DNA of 64,000 nucleotides from Bacteroidota bacterium (GTDB taxonomy: Bacteria; Bacteroidota; Bacteroidia; B-17B0; Aurantibacillaceae). Within the stretch, counting starts at the first letter, position 1. Every line of letters begins with the position of its first letter. The notes below the pieces were generated by a model, which searched no databases, was not told the DNA's origin, and saw only the letters and a list, made by a program, of their open reading frames with translations. Positions 18,925-27,615 of the stretch are shown piece after piece. Position numbers and translations under genes: made by a program. The stretch covers positions 62,001 to 126,000 of the forward strand of contig JAAFIL010000005.1 in assembly GCA_013297775.1 (NCBI GenBank). The letters run 5' to 3'.

Positions 18925-19587
18925 ATGATAGTATCAGATTTAATAACAGAAGAAATACCACCCCTTAAAACAACGGATACGGTAGAAATGGCTTTAGACT
19001 GGATGGAACAGTTTAAAGTATCGCATTTGGCCGTGGTGAAAAACCGAGAGTTGCTGGGTGTAATAAGCGAGAACGACCTGCTCGATTACGATAAACCCGA
19101 AGACACCATCGAAAATTTGAAAATAGAGTTTTTGAAACCCATCATTCACCATTACCAACACACTTACGATTTGGTAAAATTGATGAGTGGTTTAAACTTA
19201 ACGCTAATTCCGGTTTTAGATGAAAAAGAATTGTTTAAAGGGTGCATTACTTTAAAAGGAATTGTTCAAAACCTAAGCAATATGACTGCGGTTCAAAACC
19301 CAGGTGGTGTTATTGTGTTAGAGTTGAATCAAAATGATTATTCGGTAACTCAAATCGGCAGTATTGTTGAAGGCAACGATGCAAAAATTTTGAGTTTGCA
19401 TGTGTCCTCCAATCCCGATAGCATGAAGCTAGAAGTAACGCTAAAAGTAAACACCGAAAATTTATCAAGTATTTTACAAACCTTTTCGCGTTATAACTAC
19501 ATGGTTAAAGCCTCGTTTCACCATGGCGATTATGAAAAAGATATGAAAAACCGTTTAGATGAATTTTTACATTTCTTAAACATCTAA
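18925..19587 (+). CDS. CBS-domain pair protein with ACT-like C-terminus
   Basis: A 220-residue protein. Residues 1-120 form two CBS motifs ('LKTTDTVEMALDWMEQFKVSHLAVV' and 'HTYDLVKLMSGLNLTLIPVLDEK') that usually bind adenosine nucleotides. Residues 128-210 look like an ACT-type fold ('GVIVLELNQNDYSVTQIGSIVE', 'LEVTLKVNTENLSSILQTF'), as in AcuB-like proteins. In many Bacteroidota this gene lies between pdxJ and nadK, with a BamA gene further down. Here pdxJ is upstream, no nadK is present, and an Omp85-like gene follows after 11 bp. The ligand and target are unknown. Confidence 0.82.
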   Translation: MIVSDLITEEIPPLKTTDTVEMALDWMEQFKVSHLAVVKNRELLGVISENDLLDYDKPEDTIENLKIEFLKPIIHHYQHTYDLVKLMSGLNLTLIPVLDEKELFKGCITLKGIVQNLSNMTAVQNPGGVIVLELNQNDYSVTQIGSIVEGNDAKILSLHVSSNPDSMKLEVTLKVNTENLSSILQTFSRYNYMVKASFHHGDYEKDMKNRLDEFLHFLNI

Positions 19588-19598
19588 CTGTTTAGCCT

Positions 19599-21074
19599 TT
19601 GTTGGTAATACCCGAAAATAAAGGCACTTTAAAAAAGGCATGTATTCTTGGTTCAGCACTACTGCGAGTGTTTTGGATAGTAAGTCTTTATTTTTTTCCT
19701 CTAAGTCATTATTTAGCCCAAAACACAGTTGGCGTTGACAGTTTGGCTGTATATCGAATTGGAAAAACAGAATGTTATGGTAACCGAATTACTAATAGCC
19801 GAATTATTTTTCGGGAGTTGGTGAAAAAACAAAACGATACACTGCTTCTTCAAAAACTGCCGCAAATTATTACCCGCAGCGAGCAAAATATTTTTAATAC
19901 ACTTTTATTTATTTACGACAGCATTGTCCCTCAAATCAATCATACTTCCAAACAGATTGATTTAAAAATAATTGTCAAAGAACGCTGGTACATTTGGCCA
20001 GTTCCTTTATTTGAAATTCAAGATCGTAACCTTAATACTTGGTGGCAAACCAAAGATTTATTTCGTATTAATTATGGCTTTGCAATTGGCTTCGATAATT
20101 TTAGTGGGAATAAGGACAAGCTGGTTTTAATTGCCCGAAGGGGTTACTCTGAGTTATATGGGGTGTCGTATCAATTGCCCTATCTCAACAAAGCGCAAAC
20201 CTTGGGGTTTAAAGTGCAATACACTTACGGTCGCAATAACGAAATAACGTATCGTACCGAAAATAACACGCCTTTGTTTTTAAGAAATTATACCCATTAC
20301 GTTTTTAAAAATCACGAAGCCAAAGCTGCTCTTACTTATCGCAACGGACTTTACGAAACGCATCAAATGGAAACGGTTTATTTTAATGCCAGCATTAGTG
20401 ATAGTATTTTAAAACTGCAACCCTTGTACTTTGGTAATGAACAACAAAGCATGGCCTTACTAAAACTCGAATACCGTTATACATTCGATAAACGCGATAA
20501 TAGGCAGTACCCACTTCGGGGTTGGGCAAGTGATTTATGGATTACTAAAGAGGGATTTGAATTTTCGTCGCAAGCACCTATTGATAATTTGAGTGCAACC
20601 TTATCTTTAAAAAAGCACAGTCCATTAATAGGCCGGTGGTATTTAGCAAATCAGTTAAAAGGCCGTTACATGCAACCCGACCGCTGGGCCTTTGCGTTTA
20701 ATAGAGGTTTGGGATATAACGATAACTTGCGTGGTTACGAGTATTATGTCATGGATGGACAAAGTTATTTTTACAGTAAAAATAGTTTACGTTTTCAGTT
20801 GTTAAAGCCAAGGTATTTTAAACCTAAACTTATTCGTAAACTGAAACAGTTTAATACCATTCCGTTTTATATGTTTATTAATTTACATGGCGATGTGGGC
20901 TATATAGAAGATAAATTTTTTGCTAGTACCAACACTTTAAACAACAGTTGGCAATATGGCTATGGTATTGGTATAGATATGATTAGTTATTACGATGCGG
21001 TATTGCGCTTAGAATATTCGTATAATCGGCAGCAACAAGGCGGATTTTACATTCACTTAACCTCAGGATTTTAA
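19599..21074 (+). CDS. Omp85/BamA-like outer membrane protein with POTRA-like domain
   Basis: This protein has a hydrophobic signal region ('VFWIVSLYFFPLSHYLAQ'), one POTRA-like segment ('ILKIIVKERWY'-type beta strand after 'NIFNTLLFIYDS') and a C-terminal beta-barrel with alternating strands that ends in 'RQQGGFYIHLTSGF', a terminal aromatic as in barrel proteins. 'YTFDKRDNRQYPLRGW' is the Omp85 'DxRxxPxxG' signature. At 491 residues it is shorter than BamA and nearer to surface-antigen D15-type proteins. The start is uncertain: there is an in-frame stop at 19593 and no ATG before the signal peptide, so TTG at 19599/19602 or GTG at 19668 must be used. It is 11 bp behind the CBS gene and probably co-transcribed. 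Confidence 0.8.
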   Translation: MLVIPENKGTLKKACILGSALLRVFWIVSLYFFPLSHYLAQNTVGVDSLAVYRIGKTECYGNRITNSRIIFRELVKKQNDTLLLQKLPQIITRSEQNIFNTLLFIYDSIVPQINHTSKQIDLKIIVKERWYIWPVPLFEIQDRNLNTWWQTKDLFRINYGFAIGFDNFSGNKDKLVLIARRGYSELYGVSYQLPYLNKAQTLGFKVQYTYGRNNEITYRTENNTPLFLRNYTHYVFKNHEAKAALTYRNGLYETHQMETVYFNASISDSILKLQPLYFGNEQQSMALLKLEYRYTFDKRDNRQYPLRGWASDLWITKEGFEFSSQAPIDNLSATLSLKKHSPLIGRWYLANQLKGRYMQPDRWAFAFNRGLGYNDNLRGYEYYVMDGQSYFYSKNSLRFQLLKPRYFKPKLIRKLKQFNTIPFYMFINLHGDVGYIEDKFFASTNTLNNSWQYGYGIGIDMISYYDAVLRLEYSYNRQQQGGFYIHLTSGF

Positions 21075-21140
21075 TTAAAGTAATAGACGAAATAAATGTT
21101 AACGTTTCTAAAAGAATGTGTGCCGCCACAATATCTCGCC

Positions 21141-21148
21141 TAATTTTG
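21141..21148 (+). promoter_or_regulatory. TAnnTTTG -7 box for small gene
   Basis: TAATTTTG is a perfect consensus match 28 bp before the ATG at 21177, supporting separate transcription of the 62-residue gene. Confidence 0.5.
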
Positions 21149-21176
21149 CATTATACGAAGTATAAATAAATGTTTT

Positions 21177-21365
21177 ATGTTAGAGTTAAGTAAAAAAGTT
21201 TTAGAACAAGTAAGTTTCGATAAAACACTTTTTAGGAAAGAACTGGTTAAAGCCATCCATTGGATTAAACCCGATGAAAAAGTACTTTTAAAAGTATGGT
21301 GCATCGCTACTTTTGGGGTTCAATACCAAACCGATATATTAGAGGTGTTTGCTAACCTTGCTTAA
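21177..21365 (+). CDS. small hypothetical protein (62 aa)
   Basis: A short gene encoding a 62-residue helical protein with no signal peptide ('ELSKKVLEQVSFDKTLFRKEL', 'WIKPDEKVLLKVWCIATFG'). Reasons to believe it: an ATG start, a perfect TAnnTTTG promoter box at proper distance upstream, codon use like its neighbours, and a clear bidirectional terminator about 100 bp downstream. The sequence looks like small conserved Bacteroidota proteins of unknown function, but no family could be named from the sequence. Confidence 0.6.
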   Translation: MLELSKKVLEQVSFDKTLFRKELVKAIHWIKPDEKVLLKVWCIATFGVQYQTDILEVFANLA

Positions 21366-21468
21366 TACCTAAACCTGTTCTTGAAGCCGTTGCTTGATAA
21401 CATTCCCCCTTTTTATTCTAATTTATAATTGGACATAAAACCCATCAACTGTTTACTTATCCAAAAAA

Positions 21469-21523
21469 ATCAACACCTTTTTTAAAATTGGAATGCCCTT
21501 AAATTTCAAAAAAAGGTGTTGAT
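21469..21523. terminator. bidirectional terminator
   Basis: ATCAACACCTTTTTT pairs with AAAAAAGGTGTTGAT across a loop of about 25 bp. It lies between the convergent small gene (plus) and oxoamine synthase gene (minus) and can serve both. Confidence 0.8.
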
Positions 21524-21605
21524 GTATAGACTAACATTTGCAGAAGTTCATTCTAAACCCAGGCCCCTCGCATTGCTTTTTTCTTAGAAATGAAACAACG
21601 TAAAT

Positions 21606-24041
21606 TTACGCATTAGCTTTTTCTAAAACGTTCATGTTCGCAATTACAGTCATGTTGTAATTATCTTTAATTTGCATGTAAGCAACCGTTGGAATGCTGC
21701 TAGCACCTACCTTACGCTTTTCAAATGAAGCTGAAAACCCCAGATTTATTTGCGAACAGTCGCTGGCTTTACACCGCATGATGCTTTGGTAAAGAGCTTG
21801 CTTATAACAATTAAACTGTTCTTGATAGGTGTAATCAATTCCTATCATCATAAAATTATAGGCTTGAGGGGTTACATAATTAAATAAAATAGCAACGGGT
21901 TTTTCTGTGTAACCTAATTCGGGTTTAATAGACAAAGCCATTATTTCCCAATTGGGGTGTTTGGCCATGTTCTCAAATAATTTGTAAGGCAAAGCAAAGG
22001 TATTTAACTCTAAACTTTTATTTTTAACGTTAAGGTATAATTCATACCAATGCTTAATGTCGCTGGCACTGGGTTGTTTCATCACTTCTACTTGGTAAGC
22101 ATCGGTATAACGTAAAATATCTTGCTTTAAGTGTTTTCGCGAGCGTGGGCTTAATTTTTGTGCGTAAGCCTCGGGGGTATCCCAATCGGTTTTAAGCGTA
22201 TGGTTATCGGGCATGTGTACTCTAAAAAATCCATTGTCTATAAAAAAAGTATCCATCTCATCGTCGCCCGCATTAAAATCGCGCAACATGACTGAGCCTG
22301 CTTCGTATTGGTCTTGTAAGCGGGCTATTTGCTCAAACAACATACTCATTGCCGAACGCCAATAATTGGATTGACGATTTACATATAAATGCTCGCCTTC
22401 GGTTAACTGCGAACCTAGGGTCATTACTTTAGAGGTTAGATAATACGGATCGTTGAGGCGGTTCAATTCAATTTGTTTAGAAACAGAAGCAGGAGAGAGC
22501 ATGTCATCTTTACAAATGGTGGTCGTTAAAAATGTTGCTAAAACAATTTGTTGTTTAGTATCGCGGATAATGAGGTAATCAAACTCCCAATTATCTTCAT
22601 CGGCAAAATTTTTAGAGAAGCTGTCTTCTAAAAATTGCAGTCCATCCCAATCAAAACTGCCTCTATTTCCCAATAAATTATTCCACTCTGTTTTATCAAT
22701 TGCTCGAATGCTTTTGTGATGCGTTATTTTTAGTTCCGATTGTTGTATAACGGTATCAACGGCTTCTTCGGCCTCTCGCTCATCGGGGGTTGGCATTTTA
22801 AAGGCGCGGCAAATTTGCTCCATGCTAATATTTTCTTCGGCCATGGCTAAACCAAGGTGCATGGCTAACGCAGCAATCATGGCTTCGATTTGCTCAAAGG
22901 TGTGTAAACGGGTTATGGTAAACCGAATACCCGTATTTTTAATGGGTACCGCCGGAAAGATCCCAAGGTTAAGGTAATAGCCCGCATCTAACATGCGCTT
23001 AACAACATTGTACCCTAATTTTGGTAAACTAACTCCAATAAAAAAAATAGGCGAAGGCGTATCAGATACCATGGGCAAGCCATACTTTTTTATCATTTGT
23101 TTGGCAAAGCGCATATTTTTTTGAAATACTTCTTGCATATCGTTCATTTCGGGCGACAAGTGTATTTTTGCTGAAGCAATGGCGGCACCTAAAGCCGAGG
23201 GCTGCATAGGACCTGAAGTAATCATGGGCCCTCCACACGAACGAACCTTGTTAGCTAATTCGGCAGTTGGGAAAAGCATTGCCGCACCGCCCGTTGCAAA
23301 GGCTTTAGCAAAAGAAACGGCAACAACCATGCGCTCTCTGATGTTAGCTTCATTTAACACGTAGCCTCTGCCATTTTTTCCAAAACAACTCATCCCATGC
23401 GCGTCATCCACGTAGTAATTCAATTCGGGGTAAGTATCTAATAACTCTAAGACCTTTTTTACTGGGCTTACATCGCCATACATTGAGTAAATACCATCAG
23501 CCATATACCAAATTGTTTTATGTTTCTTTCGTAGCTCAATTATCTTTTCTTCGAGCAAATCCATTCGGTTGTGCCTTACCATTTCTACATGCACCCCTTT
23601 CGATTTTACCAGATTAACCGCCATTTGAACGCTGTTATGAACTTGGTGGTCTAAAATAATAGCATCGCCCGCATTTACTAAAACGGGGATGGTTGAAAAA
23701 TGACCCAGCGTTGTAGTAGGCGTAACCACACAATGCGCCTCAAAAATCTGATTTAATAACGCTTCTAATTCTTTATAATGACAAGTAGAAACATAAGCCC
23801 GCGACTCTGAAAACTGTGTGCCATAATTTTCGATGGCTTCTATTGCCGATTGTTTTAACCGTTCATCGAATTCTAACCCTAAATAACTACACGATCCGAA
23901 ATTGACGACCTCCTGCTGTTTTATTGTAATTTTGTTTCCTATGAGTTTTTTATCTTCCGTATAAAGGTGGAGTATCCCTTTTTTTACACCATTGTTAACA
24001 ATTTGGTGAACTGAATCCATAAACGAGTTTTTACTTTCCAT
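21606..24041 (-). CDS. alpha-oxoamine synthase fused to GNAT-like acyltransferase
   Basis: An 811-residue two-part protein. The first ~400 residues are a class II PLP enzyme of the alpha-oxoamine synthase group (KBL, AONS, serine palmitoyltransferase): 'NFGSCSYLGLEFDERL', 'THxGHFSTIPVLV'-like region, 'YYVDDAHGMSCFGKNGRG' (aspartate and histidine stacking on PLP) and 'VSFAKAFATGG', where K246 should hold PLP. After a linker, residues from about 440 form a GNAT/FemAB-like region ('SPRSRKHLKQDILRY', 'YNFMMIGIDYTYQEQFNCYKQALYQSIMRC'). The first half would condense an amino acid with an acyl-CoA, the second N-acylate an amine, as in sphingoid or sulfonolipid synthesis. The start is ATG at 24041, because a TAAATTTG box lies just upstream. 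Confidence 0.82.
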   Translation of the reverse strand: MESKNSFMDSVHQIVNNGVKKGILHLYTEDKKLIGNKITIKQQEVVNFGSCSYLGLEFDERLKQSAIEAIENYGTQFSESRAYVSTCHYKELEALLNQIFEAHCVVTPTTTLGHFSTIPVLVNAGDAIILDHQVHNSVQMAVNLVKSKGVHVEMVRHNRMDLLEEKIIELRKKHKTIWYMADGIYSMYGDVSPVKKVLELLDTYPELNYYVDDAHGMSCFGKNGRGYVLNEANIRERMVVAVSFAKAFATGGAAMLFPTAELANKVRSCGGPMITSGPMQPSALGAAIASAKIHLSPEMNDMQEVFQKNMRFAKQMIKKYGLPMVSDTPSPIFFIGVSLPKLGYNVVKRMLDAGYYLNLGIFPAVPIKNTGIRFTITRLHTFEQIEAMIAALAMHLGLAMAEENISMEQICRAFKMPTPDEREAEEAVDTVIQQSELKITHHKSIRAIDKTEWNNLLGNRGSFDWDGLQFLEDSFSKNFADEDNWEFDYLIIRDTKQQIVLATFLTTTICKDDMLSPASVSKQIELNRLNDPYYLTSKVMTLGSQLTEGEHLYVNRQSNYWRSAMSMLFEQIARLQDQYEAGSVMLRDFNAGDDEMDTFFIDNGFFRVHMPDNHTLKTDWDTPEAYAQKLSPRSRKHLKQDILRYTDAYQVEVMKQPSASDIKHWYELYLNVKNKSLELNTFALPYKLFENMAKHPNWEIMALSIKPELGYTEKPVAILFNYVTPQAYNFMMIGIDYTYQEQFNCYKQALYQSIMRCKASDCSQINLGFSASFEKRKVGASSIPTVAYMQIKDNYNMTVIANMNVLEKANA

Positions 24042-24059
24042 TTTAAAATTTGCTATTAG

Positions 24060-24067
24060 CAAATTTA
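24060..24067 (-). promoter_or_regulatory. TAnnTTTG -7 box for oxoamine synthase gene
   Basis: On the minus strand TAAATTTG lies 18 bp before the ATG at 24041. This argues against a longer TTG-initiated form starting at 24062. Confidence 0.5.
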
Positions 24068-24173
24068 TAACAGACTAGCAACAATTTTTAGGGATAAAAG
24101 CCTAAATTTATAACGTATAAAAACAGTAAGGAAAAAGAAACGTTTTGAAATTCATTTTTTAAAATATTTAAAA

Positions 24174-24181
24174 TAACTTTG
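24174..24181 (+). promoter_or_regulatory. TAnnTTTG -7 box for STAS-like gene operon
   Basis: TAACTTTG, 15 bp before the ATG at 24197. With the oppositely oriented box at 24060 it forms a compact divergent promoter region. Confidence 0.45.
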
Positions 24182-24196
24182 TTAAATTAGTTGCAC

Positions 24197-24586
24197 ATGG
24201 AAAATCGCATTTTACATACAGATCAAGTTAACTGGGAATTAAAAAACGGAATCCTAATAGCTGCCTATAAAAAAGGACCCACCATTAATTTATTGTCGGC
24301 TAAAATTCAAGTAGCTAATCGCAAAGAATTTACAAAAGGTAAAAAATATCCTATTCTTATTAAAGATTATGGTGTGGCTGTAATTGAAAAGGATGCAAGA
24401 AGTTATTTAACTTCAAAGGAAGGAACAGAAGGAATTTCTGCGGCGGCAATGGTTCTAACAAATGTTTTTAGTATCTTTCTAGGAAATTACTTAGTTAAAT
24501 TGAACCCGACCGAAATGCCAGTAAAAATTTTTAAATATGAAAATGAAGCTTTAGCTTGGCTTCAACAATATAAAACCAAAGAATGA
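24197..24586 (+). CDS. STAS/SpoIIAA-like protein (DUF7793 type)
   Basis: A protein of 129 residues from ATG 24197 (a TTG two codons earlier is possible but less likely). It has an alternating beta-alpha pattern with 'WELKNGILIAAYKKGPTINLL', 'KKYPILIKDYGVAVIEKDARSYL' and 'EGTEGISAAAMVLTNVFSIFLGNYLVKLN', ending 'YENEALAWLQQYK'. This matches a Bacteroidota family of small STAS-like proteins (DUF7793) related to SpoIIAA/lipid-binding folds. No phosphorylatable serine in a classical D-S-S-G setting was seen. It overlaps the next histidine kinase gene by 4 bp, so it is likely a partner or regulator of that kinase. Confidence 0.7.
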   Translation: MENRILHTDQVNWELKNGILIAAYKKGPTINLLSAKIQVANRKEFTKGKKYPILIKDYGVAVIEKDARSYLTSKEGTEGISAAAMVLTNVFSIFLGNYLVKLNPTEMPVKIFKYENEALAWLQQYKTKE

Positions 24587-26109
24587 AAATGGATAAACGC
24601 TTGCAACAAATAAACGACCTCTTAATCAATTACTCAATGGGTAATTTTGATGTTAAGGTTCAATTGTCGCAACGCTTAGACGATATTGATGCGTTTATTT
24701 CGGGCGTTAATATGTTGGGCGAGGAATTAAAAACAACGACCATTTCTCGAAATTATTTTAATAATATTTTTCACGCTGTTTCTGATATTTTATTAGTGCT
24801 AAACTTAGATGGCACTATACAAATGGTTAACCAAGCAGCAGAATTGGTTTTAAGTGCTACCGAAAACGAACTAATAGATGTTCCTATTAACAGGGTCTTT
24901 TGCGGGTTATCGCCTCAAGCCGTTCGCGAAATGCTGTGGCACGCTGCACAAGAAAACGAAACCATTTCTTTACGTTCTGATTTACGGTATAAAAATCGAA
25001 AAAATATTGATGCCGATTGCACCATTAATTTAATTCATAACGATCAGGGGAATCGCATTGGTTACTTGGTTATAGCGCGCGACCTCAACAAAGCCAAAGA
25101 GTATGCTAAGAAATTAAAAAAGGCTGAAAATCGGTATAAGAAAATTTTTCAAGAAACAAGCGATGCTATTTTTATTTGCGACCCTTCCTTTTTAATGCAA
25201 GAGGTTAACCGTGCTGGAATGGAATTATTAGCTGGAAGTGCAGGTAAATCGGAAAGTTTATGGCACTATTTTGCCGATGAGAAAGAAAAGCAAGAGTTTG
25301 AAGCGATTTTAAAACGGGGGAAATCGGTTCGTAACTTTGCCATGCGACTGCGTAATAATCAAAAACGAATTATTGATTGCCTAATTTCGATTAATAAAGC
25401 CGATGATGGCTCTACCAATTATCAAGGAATTATTAAAGATGTTTCGCACCGCAAAGAACTTGAAAATGTTGTTATTAAAACCATACTACAAACTCAAGAA
25501 GTAGAGCGGACACGCCTAGCCAAAGATTTGCACGACTCTTTAGGGCAACAGTTATCGGCTCTTATTTTTTATATTAATACACTTCGCGATAACGAAGGCA
25601 TAAGCCCTCAAAAAGTAACCGAAATATTAGGCAAATCGTACGACGCTATTTTTAATGCTGCCGCCGAATTACGAAATGTTTGCTTTAACTTAATGCCTCG
25701 CACCCTCGAAAGCTACGGACTCGAACAAGCTATTCGAGAACTTTGTTCTAAAATGGAGTTAAGCGGGCTTCTTAATTTTAGACTAACGTTTTCTAGTCAA
25801 TTGCCTCGGTTTACCAAAGACATTGAAATTACCCTGTTCCGAATTATTCAAGAGTTTATTAATAATGGCATTAAACATGGCAAAGCCAATATCATTACAA
25901 TGGACTTTAGGCAAGAAAGCGATCAAAGCATTATCTTTTTAAGCGATAATGGCATTGGCTTCGATATGAATACCGTTGAAATTTCGGGTGGAATGGGACT
26001 CGAAAATGTTCGGTCGCGATTGGCCCTCTATGGCGGCACAGTATCTATAAAAAGCCAATTTGAAAAAGGAACTAGTTTTGAAATAAGACTAAATCATAAA
26101 ACTATTTAA
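24583..26109 (+). CDS. PAS-domain sensor histidine kinase, NarX type
   Basis: A 508-residue soluble kinase without membrane segments. Two PAS domains (about residues 48-165 and 180-285; 'DILLVLNLDGTIQMVNQAAELVL' and 'DAIFICDPSFLMQEVNRAGMELL') precede a HisKA_3 dimerisation domain with the phosphoacceptor H317 in 'RLAKDLHDSLGQQLSALIF'. The C-terminal HATPase_c has the N box 'QEFINNGIKHG' and G boxes 'SDNGIGFD' and 'GGMGLENVRSRLALYGG'. It is preceded by the STAS-like gene (4-bp overlap) and followed 12 bp later by its cognate NarL-type regulator. The input signal must be cytosolic; no haem or iron-sulfur motif is evident. Confidence 0.92.
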   Translation: MKMDKRLQQINDLLINYSMGNFDVKVQLSQRLDDIDAFISGVNMLGEELKTTTISRNYFNNIFHAVSDILLVLNLDGTIQMVNQAAELVLSATENELIDVPINRVFCGLSPQAVREMLWHAAQENETISLRSDLRYKNRKNIDADCTINLIHNDQGNRIGYLVIARDLNKAKEYAKKLKKAENRYKKIFQETSDAIFICDPSFLMQEVNRAGMELLAGSAGKSESLWHYFADEKEKQEFEAILKRGKSVRNFAMRLRNNQKRIIDCLISINKADDGSTNYQGIIKDVSHRKELENVVIKTILQTQEVERTRLAKDLHDSLGQQLSALIFYINTLRDNEGISPQKVTEILGKSYDAIFNAAAELRNVCFNLMPRTLESYGLEQAIRELCSKMELSGLLNFRLTFSSQLPRFTKDIEITLFRIIQEFINNGIKHGKANIITMDFRQESDQSIIFLSDNGIGFDMNTVEISGGMGLENVRSRLALYGGTVSIKSQFEKGTSFEIRLNHKTI

Positions 26110-26121
26110 AAGCGTTGAGCG

Positions 26122-26781
26122 ATGAAAAAAACCAAACAATTAACTTTACTAATTATTGACGATCATCAAATTGTAAGAGATGGCATACGCTCGATGCTTG
26201 AAAATGCCAAAACAATTTACGATTTTAATATTGAAGAAGCGACCAATGCTAACGAAGGCATTACCAAGGTAAAAGAATTTAATTACGACGTTGTATTAAT
26301 AGATTATCAATTACCCGATATGAATGGTGCTGAGTGCGCCATCGAATTGTTAAAGTATAAACCCGATTTAAAAATTCTAGCCATTTCTAACCACGATGAA
26401 TTTGTTTACATGAAACAATTTATTGATGCCGGAACGCATGGATTTTCTTTAAAAAATATTACGCCTAAAGAATTGGTAAAAGCCATAGAAATGATTTTAG
26501 CCAATCAACAATATTATTCGAGCGAAGTGGCATTGGCTTTTATTCGCCGCGAGAAGCAACCTGCCGTGCCACCTATTACCAAACAGAAGATAGATTTAAC
26601 CAAGCGAGAAGTAGAGATTTTAAAATTAATTACTGAAGAATATACCAATAAAGAAATTGGCGAGATATTGTCTTTGGCTTCTAAAACCATTGGCGAGTAC
26701 CGCCAAAATCTATTAGCAAAACTACAGGTAAAAAATACAGCAGGCTTGGTTAGAAAAGCCATCCAGTATAATTTAGTGTAG
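26122..26781 (+). CDS. NarL/FixJ-type response regulator
   Basis: A 219-residue regulator with a receiver domain ('LLIIDDHQIVRDGIRSML'; phosphoacceptor D61 in 'VLIDYQLPDMNG'; conserved 'SNHDEF' and K in 'FSLKNITPKEL') and a C-terminal LuxR helix-turn-helix ('LTKREVEILKLITEEYTNKEIGEIL', 'KTIGEYRQNLLAKLQVKNTAGLVRKAI'). It follows the HisKA_3 kinase by 12 bp and is almost certainly its partner. The DUF481 outer membrane gene downstream may be co-transcribed. Confidence 0.93.
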   Translation: MKKTKQLTLLIIDDHQIVRDGIRSMLENAKTIYDFNIEEATNANEGITKVKEFNYDVVLIDYQLPDMNGAECAIELLKYKPDLKILAISNHDEFVYMKQFIDAGTHGFSLKNITPKELVKAIEMILANQQYYSSEVALAFIRREKQPAVPPITKQKIDLTKREVEILKLITEEYTNKEIGEILSLASKTIGEYRQNLLAKLQVKNTAGLVRKAIQYNLV

Positions 26782-26868
26782 TTTTATTTTTCTCGAACGG
26801 CTTTTGCTTTCCATAAAATGTATTTTAAAGTGTTGTTGTTACTGCGCCGTTTTACTTGTTGTTTATCA

Positions 26869-27615
26869 ATGGCCATTAACTCGTATTTAATTCTTCTTTT
26901 ACTGCTGCCCTTTTTAAGCCCAGCGCAAGTTATCAATATCGAAAATAAACGGTTTTTAAACGACACCAATGGCTGGATGGGGCGTGCCGATTTCAACTTT
27001 GGAATCACACAAAATACCCGACAAATTATTAACCTCACCAACACCATTCGGGTACAATATCAAAAAAATAAATCGCGTTTTTTAATTTTAAATGATGTTA
27101 GTTTTGTAAGAGCGGCGGGCAATGATTTTGTAAATAGTGGATTTCAACATTTGCGATATTCCTATAAACTTACCGATGTTGTAACTTGCGAATCGTTTGT
27201 GCAATATCAATACAATCCTATTTTGAGGCTTAAACAACGGTTTTTAGTAGGCGCAGGCCCACGCTTTAAGCTCATCAAAAAGCCTGCGTTTAAGTTATAT
27301 GCGGCCACTTTATACATGTATGAATACGAAGAAATAGTGCAAGCAGCCATTAACCGCGACCACCGCCTTAGCAGTTATTTTACGTTTACTTGGAGTTTAT
27401 CTAAACAACTCGAATGGGTGAGCACCACTTTTTATCAACCTAACTTAATGGACTGGAGCGATTACCGCATTGCGCACGATGCCACACTTGAGGTAACACT
27501 TAATAAACACATTGCCTTTCAATTGAGCGGAAACTTGTTATTTGATAAAAAGCAACCCGAAACCATTCCTGAATTAACGTATAACATTAGAAACGGCATT
27601 AGTTTTCGGTTTTAG
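26869..27615 (+). CDS. DUF481 outer membrane protein
   Basis: A protein of 248 residues from the ATG at 26869, chosen because 'AINSYLILLLLLPFLSPAQ' is then a clean signal peptide. The body consists of amphipathic beta strands: 'GRADFNFGITQNTRQIINLTN', 'FVNSGFQHLRYSYKLTDVV', 'FVQYQYNPILRLKQRFLVG' and 'GISFRF' at the C-terminus, with a terminal phenylalanine as in barrels. This is the pattern of DUF481/YdiY-type beta-barrels of unknown function. It lies 87 bp behind the response regulator and converges on gldH, overlapping its 3' end by 4 bp. Confidence 0.75.
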   Translation: MAINSYLILLLLLPFLSPAQVINIENKRFLNDTNGWMGRADFNFGITQNTRQIINLTNTIRVQYQKNKSRFLILNDVSFVRAAGNDFVNSGFQHLRYSYKLTDVVTCESFVQYQYNPILRLKQRFLVGAGPRFKLIKKPAFKLYAATLYMYEYEEIVQAAINRDHRLSSYFTFTWSLSKQLEWVSTTFYQPNLMDWSDYRIAHDATLEVTLNKHIAFQLSGNLLFDKKQPETIPELTYNIRNGISFRF

